64,000 bases of DNA from Dugong dugon (Eukaryota > Chordata > Mammalia > Sirenia > Dugongidae), in the NCBI GenBank assembly GCA_030035585.1, contig CM057462.1, forward strand, positions 118,353,234 to 118,417,233. The letters are read 5' to 3'. A model generated the notes under the pieces. That model had not been told where the DNA came from and did not search any database. It saw nothing but the letters and a program-made list of their open reading frames with translations. Below are positions 11,331 through 23,200 of this stretch, piece by piece. Position numbers and translations under genes: made by a program. The first letter of the stretch is position 1. Each line of letters starts with the position of its first letter.

Positions 11331-14330
11331 TGATTTTACTTTAAAGTTTATTTTGTCGGAGATTAATATTGCCACTCCTGCTCTTTATTGAGTGTTGTTT
11401 GCTTGATGTATATTTTTTCATCCTTTGAGTTTTAGTTTGTTTGTGTCTTTAAGTCTAAGGTGTGTCTCTTGTAGGCAGCATATAGATGGATCATGTTCTT
11501 TTATCCAGTGTCCCCCTCTCTGTCTCTTTATTGGTTCATTTAGTTCATTTACATTTAGCGTAATTATTGATAGGTATGAGTTTGTGCTGTCATTTTGATG
11601 TGTTTTTTTGTGCATTGTTGACAGTTTCTTCGTTTCACTTAATTTTCTGTGCTGAGTCATTTATCTTTATATTTCCTTTTCATCTTTTTCATTGTTGTTG
11701 ATTTTGTATTTGCTGAGGCTTTATATTTTTCTTGTTTTTTATTTTGATGTGTAGGATTGTTAGTTTCCTTTGTGGTTACCTTAATATTTACCCATTTTTT
11801 TAAGTTTATACTAGTCTTTTATTTCTTTATATTGCCTTCACTTCCTCTCCATATGAAAAACTATGTCTACATTTTTTAGTCTCTTTTTTATTTTAATGTT
11901 GTTATTGTTTACATATTGACATCTGTTTCCCTATTTTCAGTGTTTTAGCTTTGATTTCTTTTTGTGACTTCTCTATCTGGGTTGGTATCTGGTTGCTCTG
12001 TCCTGTGCTCTAGTCTTGGGTTGTTATCTGATATTACTGATTTTCTAACCGGAGGATTCCCTTTAGTATTTCTTGTAATTTTGGTTTGGTTTTTGCAAAT
12101 TCCCTAAACTTCTGTTTATCTGGAAATGCCCTAATTTTGCCATCATATTTGAGAGACAGTTTTGCTGGATATATAATTCTTGGCTGGCAATATTTTTCCT
12201 TCAAGGCTTTATATATGTCATCCCATTGCTTTCTTGCCTGTATGGTTTCTGCTGAGTAGTCTGAGCTTATTCTTATTGTGGATGACTTTTCGTTTATCCC
12301 TAGCTGCTCTAAAATTCTCTCTTTATCTTTGGTTTTGGCAAGTTTGATTATGTCTTGGTGACTTTCTTTTGGGATCTACCTTATGAGGGGTTTGATGAGC
12401 ATCTTTGATAGCTATCTTGTCATCTTTCACGATATCAGGGAACTTTTCTGCCAACAAATCTTCAACAATTTTCTCTGTCTTTTCTGTTATTCCCCCATTC
12501 TTGTACTCCAGTCACTCATAGGTTCATCCTCTTGATAGAATCCCACATAATTCTTAGGGTTTCTTCATTTTTTTTAAACCCTTTTATCTGATTTTTCCTC
12601 AAATAAGTTGGTGTCAAGTGCTTTAACCTCAGTCTCACTAATTCTGACTTCCATTGCCTCAATTCTGTTCCTATGACTTTCTATTGAGTTGTCTTATTAT
12701 GAAATTTAATTGCTAATCTTCTGGATTTCTGATTGCTTTCTATGGATTCTTGCAGCCTGTTAAATTTGTCATTATGCTCTTCTCTAATCTTCTTAAGTTC
12801 CTCCATTGCATGTTCTGCATTTTGCGTAATTTCCTTCCAGATATCTTGAGAAGCTCTGTATATTAACCTTTTGTATTCTGCCTCTGGTAATTCCAAGAAA
12901 TTGTCTTCCTCCAGAAAATTTCTAGATTCTTTATTTTGGGAGCTTGCTTAAGTCATCATGGTCTGCCTCTTCCTGTGATTTGATATTGTTGTCTCCGAGC
13001 TATCGATACGTTGTGTTTGCTTACTGTGTCCTAGCTTCTTGTTTTGTTTTGATAAGCCCAAATAGGCTGCTTGTGTGAACTAACCCAATCATCAGTGCTT
13101 CCGAAGTGCCAACGTCGTGCCACCTGGTGGCCAGATCTGCCACTAAGTATGTGAGCCCAGGAGTCTGCTCACTCCTCCTGTATGGATTCAATTCAGGTGT
13201 CCAGGTAGTCGGCCACCAAGTGTGTGGTACAGGCTCTCACCTACTGTCCTTGACCAGCATAGGTGATTGGTGTAGGCATAGGCATCCTGTTGCAGCAGGA
13301 GGACACACGCTGAGAAAGGCAGGGGGCCAATGGCCATCCCCGTGTGTCCAGGAGGAAAGCATGTCCCTGTTCCCTAGAGCGCATGGGGGGAGGTTTTTGC
13401 AGCCGAACTATGAGCACCCAATGTATTGTCTGTAAGGACTTGGGGGCACCTCTTATTCTTGGGCCCCTATCACCAATGGCTAGGTGGTGTGGGTGGAGCC
13501 ACCAGTCCTCAGGCCCCTGATGTGGCTAAGTGAAGACCCTGCTTAATAGGCAGAGCAGTGTCAAATGTCACCAACCTGCCACTTCACAGATGAAACAGTT
13601 GAAGTTAGACTTCAGGTATATTCCCTGTTGTACTGTGGTAATGAGGGCCTACAGTGTTGAAATGGGCCCACATAAGTCTATGCAGGGGGAAAGGCACTCA
13701 AAAGTCCATGGATCCCTTATGCCTGTGCCTAGGCAAAGGAGCTGTGGTACCCTAAATTCTTGGCTTAGGGGAGCCAGCAGATTATTTTTTCCCATTTGTT
13801 CACTCTCCAAGGCCGGGAGAATGGCTCAGGGTGCATGACAGGTTCTACTTCCAGCCCAGGGGACTCAGTGCAGAGCAGGGAGCGGCGAGGTAAATGGGAG
13901 AAAGGTTTCTCCCAAAGCGGGGTGTTTTTGATCTGTGCGGTAGGCCAGACACAAGTACTTATCTTTTTCCGATCAAGGGTTGGTTGTCGCTGGTTCTGGA
14001 TGCCCTAGTAGAGTCTCTGCTGCTGGGTCTCTCCCGGTGTGGAAAATGCCTCCCGAGCACCACTGCTTGCCTGCCTCACTGCACATCAGGAGCTGATCAG
14101 GCCTGAAGCACTCAGGCTTTCGCCAGGTCAGATCTGGCAACTCTACGCTGCTTCTGAACAGTCTCTCCCTCCCCCTGCCGCTCAGTCCAATTCCTCAACT
14201 TTGCCTTTGATGCTCAGGGCTCCTAGATTGTCATATATAATCCATTCACTTGTTTTTTTGGGTCTTTGTTGTGAGAGGGAACACCGGAAGTGTCTGACTA
14301 CTCCACCATCTTCGCCTCACCTCAGCTGCC
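11331..14330 (-). mobile_element. old L1, 5' half (ORF2 start, ORF1 remnant, 5' UTR)
   Basis: The ORF2 start region is readable at 11418-11660 (IITLNVNELNEPIKRQRG, then DPSICCLQETHL). ORF1 pieces follow up to about 12960, including a coiled-coil-like stretch at 12681-12896. The 5' UTR runs to about 14330, ending in CACCATCTTCGCC, the reverse of a typical L1 start. It is more diverged than the L1 beside it and has many stops. It is the likely partner of 1-740. Confidence 0.8.
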
Positions 14331-14690
14331 ATACTAATTTATACATTATTGGGAATGGCTAGTTTTCAGTGCTTAAAGGGAAAAAGCTGACATTCTAGGA
14401 TTCAGAAAATCCAAAAGTCTAAGCTTATTAAAACCTTAATTTTTTTTTGTCCATATAGTCAACAATCTGAAAGAAAACTGTTATATAGGTGCTACAGTGT
14501 ATCTAACATCTTTGATGTTAACTGTATGTCCCATACAAAATTTTAAAAAGCCACACATTGAACTTTAATGAAAAGCCTGCTTTTGCTTTTTAAAGAGGTT
14601 TCTTTAAATACCACTATTTTCTTATGCAAAACTGGAGGTGAAATGTTTTTCCCTAATCCCTAGAAGATGCTTACCCTACAAAAATCATCC

Positions 14691-14839
14691 TGTTGCCCTT
14701 GAGTCAATTTCGACTCATAGCGACCCTACAGGACATAGTAGAACTGCTCCATAGGGCTTCCAAGGAGCAGATGGTGGATTTGAACTGCTGACCTTTCAGT
14801 TACTAGCCAGCTCTTAACCACTGCACCACCAGGGCTTAG
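14691..14839 (-). mobile_element. AfroSINE
   Basis: A tRNA-like head (read from the right end: agccctggtggtgcagtgg) and an RTE-like tail, flanked by a perfect 12-bp duplication CAAAAATCATCC at 14679-14690 and 14840-14851. Confidence 0.95.
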
Positions 14840-15108
14840 CAAAAATCATCCAGTCTTTAGAATGTTTCCTTAAAGCCAGTATGTTAATCTTCTTTATGAT
14901 TGATAAGTTCATCAGTCTATCCAGAAATGCAATTCACATAACTTGAAGTAATGCTTTCAATAAAAATTGGTATATATTTTAAAGTGTTTTATTAGATTTT
15001 TCATTTCCAATTCAAAAATTTGATACTTCCAAAATATATCACATTTTTAAAAAACTTTTACTGTTAATGGCAAATTTCCATTTCATTTTTTTGTAATTAA
15101 TAGAAATA

Positions 15109-15756
15109 CAACTGACCCTCCATATCTGCAATTTCACATTCACGGATTCAACCAATCATGGATCCAAAGTATTTTAAAAACAAGGAAGGAAAAGAAAGAC
15201 TTCAAGGGCCTGGTGGCAACGCGCCGAAATGATTTGTGGCTGTGAAGGAAGAGGCTCCCAGGGGGCCAGAGGCAGCTGCACTCCAACACAATTTGGACAA
15301 GTGATGACACCAGGAATGGGGTCACCAACTTATGCTCAGGTGCTTCTTGGCCTGAAAGAGGATCCGACAGTGCATGTTGGCGGCAGAGGTCTGGGTCCAA
15401 AGGAGAGAAGAACAAAGTTGGCAGGCACAGGACTGGCAATCTCTGTACCATGTAAGTGCTGCATTCAAAGTCACCCAGGGCTTCCACATGAAGGACCCCT
15501 GGCTTGGAGGGCAGCCTGCGGCAGGAGGGCCAGATGAGGCTATCCTTAAATGTGCCTGCTTTGAGGCAGTGCCTCATGCTTCCGCCCTAACCTGGCCCAA
15601 ACATCACTATTCCATTTCAAAGCAAAACACTGCTCATTCCTGTGCTATGCAAAAAACAAAAAAAACCTAGGCCATGTTATATAAGGGACTTGAGCACCTA
15701 TGGAAAATCCATGGGGGTCTTGGAACCAATCCCCAGCAGACACCAAGGAATGACTG
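15109..15756. mobile_element. Tigger/MER2-like DNA transposon with an unfamiliar GC-rich interior
   Basis: The ends are inverted and similar (left CAACTGACCCTCCATATCTGC, right inverted CAGTCATTCCTTGGTGTCTGC) and flanked by TA, as for pogo-type Tc1/mariner elements. The inner edges also match known Tigger-type ends. The middle (about 15190-15610) is GC-rich and does not resemble the transposase I would expect. Confidence 0.65.
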
Positions 15757-16231
15757 TATAAACAGAATTAGAATTTAAAACAATCAGCATAAAATTTATA
15801 AATGCATATAATTAGTCAAATTTTGTTACACACCAAAAAGACAAATCCTTGATAATGGCCTGCTTGTTCCAAAAATATTAAAAACAGAATTGTCACACAC
15901 ACACAAAAACACACACAACAATCTGTTCCAGTTATTTCAAATGTACAGTGGTCCTCATTAAGGAATGAAAAGTACAGAAAAAAAATCTTTAAAAGTGAGA
16001 AGTTTATACCAAGTTTTTTTTTTTTTTAGGAATTAAAATGGTAACTCAAAGAATATGAAAAATTCTAAGAAAGTAGTATTAGTAAGGTTAATAAATAAAT
16101 TTTGGCAAATTAAGATCTTAGGTGGATCAGATTCCATCAGGTGTTCCTTCAGCATTGAGTTCATGGAAACCCAATCAAGTGGGACAGAGATTCTTTTTGG
16201 TATACTGGCAGCTTTCCCAGTCAGCCACTGG

Positions 16232-16237
16232 CTTTAT
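16232..16237 (-). promoter_or_regulatory. candidate BCL10 polyadenylation signal AATAAA
   Basis: This is the first minus-strand AATAAA downstream of the BCL10 stop that I found, about 610 bases beyond it and next to the 3' end of an AfroSINE. Another AATAAA lies at 14988-14993. Which of them is used cannot be decided from sequence. Confidence 0.25.
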
Positions 16238-16246
16238 TTCCAAAAA

Positions 16247-16402
16247 GGAAACCTGTTGCTGTCCATTCAATTCCGACTCATAGCGATCCTACTGGACAGA
16301 GTAGAACCGCCCCACAGGGTTTCCAAGGAGTGCTGGTGGATCCGAACTGCCGATCTTTCAGTTAGCAGCCGAGCTCTTAACCATTGCGCCACAAGGGCTC
16401 TG
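16247..16402 (-). mobile_element. AfroSINE, probably within BCL10 3' UTR
   Basis: A short AfroSINE form with head and tail both readable, in the same orientation as BCL10 and 445 bases beyond its stop. If the gene's 3' UTR extends this far, the SINE is transcribed in sense with it. Confidence 0.9.
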
Positions 16403-16847
16403 AATAAGAACGGCAGCTTAATCCTGAAAACTTACTGAATGGTTGCAAAGGACTATTAGGCCCTGAAAATTTCTAGCATAAATGCACTGAGAAGAACATT
16501 ATTCCCAGTCTAAGAAGCTAACTTCCAATAGAGAAATGTTCCCTATTAAAATTAGTCTCAAAACATAAAAATTTTAAAAGACACACTGAGAACAATGAAA
16601 TATCCAAAAAGTAAAAAATACTGAAAAGTACATGATCAACATGATTTACATTTGGCTATCCTAAAAATGTGCTTCCTTTAGTCTACAAATTCTATTTACA
16701 TAACATGCTTATATTTTTTAGCACAGTATTTGTTTTAAAATAGAAGCGTCATGTGTTAATGTCATTATAGGGATTTTATAAAAAGAATTCATATCCTTTA
16801 AAATATCTGTTGTAATTATTTAAAAAAATTAAAAGGCATTAAAACTG

Positions 16848-17203
16848 TCATTGCTGTGAAACAGCCCGTGATCTTAAGGGAAGAAACATCTCACTAGAGC
16901 TTCCACAGGTTCCTCCTTCTTCTAACTGTAGCTCTGGTGGCAAAGGAGGAGCTCCAGGGTCCCCAGGTCTAGGAAGCATTGCTGAAGAGAAGATAGTGCT
17001 TTCAGTTCTACCTACTTCCAGAACAGGTAAATTCAGAGAAGAATCAGTAGAAAAAAAGGGGGCTGTGCTGGATTCTCCTTCTGGATGGTACATGACAGTG
17101 GATGCTCGCAGTTTTTCAGAGAAATTACTCTCATCTGAATTTGATCTAGAGAGATTGTTTGTAGCTCCATCTGGAAAAGGCTCACAGCTGCTACATTTTA
17201 GGC
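16848..17203 (-). CDS. BCL10: BCL10 coding exon 3 (codons 116-233 and stop)
   Basis: The acceptor AG is at 17205-17204, preceded by a T-rich tract. The first two bases complete Gly116. The exon encodes the region C-terminal to the CARD, rich in Ser, Thr and Pro, including the SSCEPFPDGATNNLS segment and a proline run before the acidic end. The stop TGA is read at 16850-16848. Ser231 is kept. The 3' UTR follows toward lower coordinates. Confidence 0.95.
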
Positions 17204-20200
17204 CTAAAATAAAATTATTCACATATAAATGAAAAGTAACTAAACAGAAACAGTCCATGTTCATTTTGTTAATCTTTGAAGATTTCAAGCTAGTCACCAC
17301 ACAACCATGATTTAAATTTCGGTTTATAAACTCTATTCATAATTCATTTCAAATCTCATTTACTTTTCTCAATCATGAAGTATACAATTATTTGCATTTT
17401 CTAGACAAGGAAACAGTCTCAAGGAAGCTAAAAAAGACAAGCTAAACATAATTCACATTTTACGTCTTTGCTTATATACTTACCCATTGAAAGACCTGGG
17501 AAAATAAATTGGCCCCTAAAATTTGTGATAAAATAAAAAATAGTTTTCACAACTAATAAATATTCTTTAGCATTCTGGCACAAAAAATATTACCCAATAA
17601 AAATAAAATTTAAACAGGGCACGTACTAAAATTCTCTGCATTGCCCTGAAACTATTGCCCTGACATAATCTTGAAACCTTAAACCAAAAATATCCCCTGA
17701 AGTCTTCCTAAAACCAAACAGTTTAGCTTAACCAGTAAAGAATGTCTGCTTTGAGCATTATGCTCCTTTAAGAACTATCTATATGGGACCAAACTGACAA
17801 CAGCAACTCAAAACATCAGATAGGAACTTTAGGGGACAGTTTGAGTTTATGTTAATGGGAGAGGAACGACTCAGAAAAGGAGGGTGAGAATAGTTGCACA
17901 ACTTGAAGAATGTAATCAATGTCAATAAATGAGCTGGTATATGTTTTGCTGTGTATATTCTCAATAACAACAAGAAAAATAAATTTTTTCAAAAAATTCT
18001 GAGTTGATCAATGTCAATTACTGATTCTTGAATCATAGAGTGTTAGAACTTGAAGGGATTTTTAGAGGCCATCTGGTATAACCTCTCAGTAACAGAGATG
18101 AGAAAATTGAGGCACATAACAATTAAATCCTGCCCAACATTCTAGGACTACTTTGTGGGAACATGAGAACTAGAACCCAGGTCGGTCTTCCTCTTCACAT
18201 TAAATAGTTCTTAAATTGCCTAGTTCTCAACCTAATTTTTTTACTGACTTAATGACAGTAGTTTCCATCAAAGAATTTTATATTTAAAGGAAATCGCCAA
18301 CAATTAGTCTCAGAATTGAAAGAATAAACACTAACACAATTTATCTTTCTCTTAGGCTTAGTACATATTCATTTTACCACCTATAGGCACAGAACCTCCC
18401 ACTCTGGCAAATTCTAGGTAAAACATAAAAGCAGTATTTAAAAAAAACAACAAAAAAAAACCCGAATTGTTATTTCTGTTTAAGATGTTTTAAAACCTGT
18501 AAAGTCTACAAAACACATTTATAGGTCATTTTTTCCACTTGTCTTTCAACTTCACAATACATTCAGCATTTGTGCCCCACGCTATAGAAACTATTGAATA
18601 TGGCTCAGGAAGGGAACGTCCAATGTGTCCCAGTGTGTATAGGTAGTCCCCGACTTACAACGTATTTGAGTCACAATGAACCATATTTATGACTGCTCTT
18701 TTTTGAACATCTTATCATTAGTAATATATACTACATATAATCTTGCAGCATGTCATTTGCTGATGTTATCATTCTCAGATGTTCACTCAAAGATGTTCGA
18801 TTTTATGATTTACTGATCAAAACACTGCCATATAGAGCAAGCTATGGCCTGGTCTACAATGAAGTCAGTTTCAGTGAAGGGAGTCTTAACAGACAGAAAG
18901 TCGAGCAATGTACAACTTTAATGACATACAACAACTGAACTGACAATTTTCTGACTAGAAACGCCATCCCCATTCATGGGGATAACCCAGATGATCCAGA
19001 ACCTTCACAAATGGAGTTATTACCGCAACTGACAAAATGCCAACGTCATCCAACTCTTCATTGCTGGAATAAATTTTTATAATTTATGTATTTTTTGTGT
19101 ATTAAAATATACCTGTAACTTTATATGTAATGTTTCCAACCTTCAAAGACAAATAAAGATTGGATTTATAAAGATACTGACAATAAAAGGCAATAATAAT
19201 GAAAATTTTTTAAAAAAGAGGTGGTATTCGACTTATGTCAGAACCGACTTAGAAGAGAGTCGCTGGAACGGAACCCTGTTGCAAGACGGGGACTACCTGT
19301 ACTTATCGACTGTGAGTTCCTTAATGGCAGAGCCCTAAATTACAGTGCCTAGAACAGCTGGAGTAAAGCTATATCACACGGGCATTTAACTTATATACTC
19401 TGCAGAGAGAGAGAATGAACTTAAGTTGTGCAGGCATTTCTACACGGCATTCCAATCAGTGTGTGCTCTAGAGTTAGGGTGAAGTGGGAGAGGTTCACTT
19501 GAGGTTCGCTTAATCAGTCTCAGTCCCTAAGCCTCTCAGTGTGCACACCTGACCAGAATGAGTATGACTCTTGTGTTTAAAGTTATGTATACTTTTATAC
19601 AACATGATTCCTATAAACATAAGCCAACTACTTCATCTTGTGCCTCAACTAGTGGGAGAAAAAGTAGCAGAGTTGGGCTTACTTAAATACTGTCTATATA
19701 CTGTTCTTTATGTGTGATGTACAGCATTTTCAGGAGTTACTTTTAAATAGATTAAAGTTTACATTCTGCTCCCTTTAGAAACACTCTTGTGTATACTGGG
19801 ACTTCATATGTTTTTTATAAATAGTGTTAAGTAAATACAGGCTACTGACTGGTATTCCACTTTTCCAACGTAATGATGTTGTTATTGTGTGCCATTGATT
19901 CTAACTCATAGTGACCCTACAGGAGAGAGCAGAACTGCCCCATAGGGTTTCCTAGATTGTAATCTTTACAGGAGCAGATCACCAGGTCTTTTCTTCTGTG
20001 GAGCCCCTGGTGGCTTTGAACCACTGACCTTTTGGTTAGCAGCTGAGGATTTAACCATTGTGCCACCAGGGCTCCTTGTAATGTTATTATATAAGGTAAA
20101 AAATGCAAATCCAATGGAATTCTGAAGCTTAATGTTTTGAATAAAAGCAAATGATAATTTCTGGGTTTTTAGGTTTTGTTTTGTATTTTATTTTTAAAAG

Positions 20201-23200
20201 TATTCCTACATTTAAATTAACTCTTGACTATCTAAGATATCTTACCTTTCAGATATTCTAGTTTTATATTTCTAAGTTTCAGTACTTCATCTGTAATCTT
20301 CTGTATCAGGAAGTTCTGTGTTTTTTCTCGTCGAATAGATTCAACCAGGGTATCTAGTCCTTTGGGGTTTTCTTGTAAGTAGTCTAACAATTTTCCAGCC
20401 CTTTTTCTACTTGATGTTCGGCAAGAAATTTCTTCAGTGTCTTCTCTACTGAGTATTTTTTTTGCACGTAGATGATCAAAATGTCTCTCAGCGATGATTT
20501 TTTCACATAGGTATACACGCAAATTTTCTAAAGCCTGAAAGACATAAATTATGCTTCAGTGTTATTTTTTAAAAACTAAGAAAATTACATAGGTGATTGC
20601 TTAGGAATCTCTAAGTGGTGCAAGAAAATCTCCTGCAGTTAGGTGGCTCAGGCCTACCGAAATGCATGCTAATTAGGATGAAGGTCCTGGTAGACACAAG
20701 CAGGTCCCTGACTGGACATTCCTCACAGTTTCAGTCCTACTTGAATCTCACCAGGCTATTACGAGGGAGGGGTCAAATGAATCAAGAGGCTTTGGGCCTA
20801 TATAAATAGGGAGGTCTGCTCAAGATCACCTTCTGAGGTAAAGACAAAAGGCTACAAAGTGTTTTAGTTATTATTTAGTAAGGAGTCCAGATTATTTAGG
20901 ACCAGGGAGGATAACTTAATAAGAGTTCTCGAAGTTTATTATTCCATCTTCCTGAGAGTGAAACTATTTTTAAAAAAAGAAACTAAAAGGGATCAGTTTT
21001 GGAAAGACTACATGCTAACTCAGTGAGTCAGTCCTGGTGGAAAGGAAGTAGAAGTGTGGTGTATGTGAGAGAGAGACAGAGAGCGCGCGTGTGTGTGAGA
21101 AATCTAAAACAGTGAATGTTAGAAGAAGTTGAAGAAATGAAGGAAACCACAGAAAACAGGCCTAGACCTAAGAAGTGGCTGCTGTTGTTGTCAGGTGCCC
21201 TTGAGTCGACTCCAACTCCTAGTAACCCTACAGGACAGAGCAGAATTGCCCTGTAGGGTTGCCAAAGCTATAATCTTTATGGAAGCAGACTGCCACATCT
21301 TTTTCCTGTGGAACGACTGGTGAGTTTGAACCGCTGACCTTTCGGTTAACAGCCGAGTGCTTAACCACTGTGCCACCAGGGCTCCTTGTTATGAGGAACA
21401 GATACACGTAAAGTGCTATACATGTGCTGGCATGTTATATAGTAATCAATAAATATCAGTGATGATGTCGATGATTAATTTGACTCACATTTATAATGAT
21501 GAGCTAAAGGCAATGGAAGATCTTCTAAGAACCCTAGTATGTGGTAAGGAGCCCATGGGTGGCATAAAAGGTTAAGTGCTGGGATACTAACTGAAAGGTT
21601 GGCAGTTTGAACCCACCCAGAGGCACCTTGGAAGAAAGGTCTGGTGATCTGTTTCTGAAAGGTCACAGCCATGAAAATCCTATGAAGCGTTGTTTAACTC
21701 TGAAACATAGGAGTCCGAGTTGGAATCGACTCAATGGCAACTGGTTAGTCTGTGGTGGCTGCAAAGTATGCTAGGTGTGAAAAGATCCTGTAGACTGTTC
21801 CCTTGGTCCTCTCAACTCTCACATTCACTCATTTATTTATTCACCCAACAAATATTTTATATATCCAAATACCCAAAATGCCAAGTGCTGAGCACCAGGT
21901 ACACGAAGATGAACATGACTTTAATCCTGCATGCAAAGGGCACATGATCTAGTCACGGAATACATATCACACGTCTAAGCCAAGAGTTACAAGACAATGT
22001 AGTATGACCTAGAAAAAAAGACTACAGACCAAGTATTGGTGAAGAACAGAGTGAGCAACTAACTTCACCTCCAGGACCTGGGAAATTTACAGAGGTTATG
22101 CTTGAGCTAGAGACATGAAGGTGTGTAGTGTAGAAATACTGAGAAGCTGGGGTAGCTGGAACACAGGGTGCATGCGAGAGGATGGAAAGAGATGAAGCTG
22201 GGAAGGAAAATGGGTTGGATCACAGAAGGATTTTTTATAACATGCTGAGGAACATACATTTCCCTGTAGCCAAAAGGGAGTCATTAAAGGTTTATAAACC
22301 AGAGGCAGTAAGATAACTTTTGCAAGGGACTGGAGGGAGCAAAAACTGGGATCAAAGGAGACCGATTAGAAGATTGTTGCATGAATTTAAGCCGTGGGAA
22401 TGGAGCGAGAAGCCTAGATTTAAAAGATGAACTCTGTAAAACCTCTGCTCATTGTTTACCAACTATATGCTGATGATTCCCAAATTTATGTTTATAATCA
22501 AGACTGATGGCCTTCTCCATCTAGACTGTCAAAGGTACTTCAAATTTAACATGTCCAAAACCAAACTTGTTATTGTTCCCTATCCTTTTCCTTCAATAAT
22601 CTCATCTCACTGTGGGGCACCACCATCCTTCTACCCATGTTATAAACCTAGAACTCATGCTTGATTCCTCTTCTATTTCCCACATTTGCCACATCTAATC
22701 ACCCACCTACCAAGTCTTGCCAATCTCTCCTTTATACTTATCTAATCTGTCCCTTTGCTTCATCTCTATTATTAGTATTGTTCTGGTTCACGTACGAGGG
22801 CTTTGGTGGTTCAGCGGCAGAATTCTTGCCTTTGTGCGGGAGACCTAGGTTTGATTCCTAGCCAACGCATTTCATGTGCAGCCACCACTCGTCTGTCAGC
22901 AGAGGCTTGCGTGTTGCTATGGTGCTGAGCGGGTTTCAGCTAACATTCCAGATAAGGATGGACTAGAAAGGCCTGCTGATCTACTTCTGAAAACCAGTCA
23001 ATGAAAACCCTATGAATCACACGGTCCAATATGTAATCGATCATGGGGATGGCACAGGAACAGGCAGAGTTTTACTCCATTGTGCATGAGGTCACCATGA
23101 GCTAGGGCCAACTTGACAAGGGCTACAACAATAATTCAGGTACTCGTTATATCTTGTGTGGACTATTACCAACAGACTCCTAACTATATACTTCCAATTT

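Larger units (their letters stand above)
14331..16847. other. BCL10 3' flank / 3' UTR region
   Basis: This is noncoding DNA downstream of the BCL10 stop. Part of it, from 16847 downward, must be BCL10 3' UTR, but the end is unknown. It holds two AfroSINEs, a pogo-like transposon and a CA-rich tract (15897-15922). The rest is AT-rich and unclassified. Confidence 0.6.

Noticed and set aside
15140..15577. 145-codon minus-strand frame with overlapping plus-strand frames
   Set aside because: It falls within a Tigger-like element, has no recognisable domain and no splice or promoter support. The underlying DNA is kept as a finding instead.
22798..22869. tRNA-Gly gene
   Set aside because: The cloverleaf has several mismatches, it is followed directly by a SINE tail, and the whole unit is flanked by a target duplication. 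It is a SINE head, not a tRNA gene.
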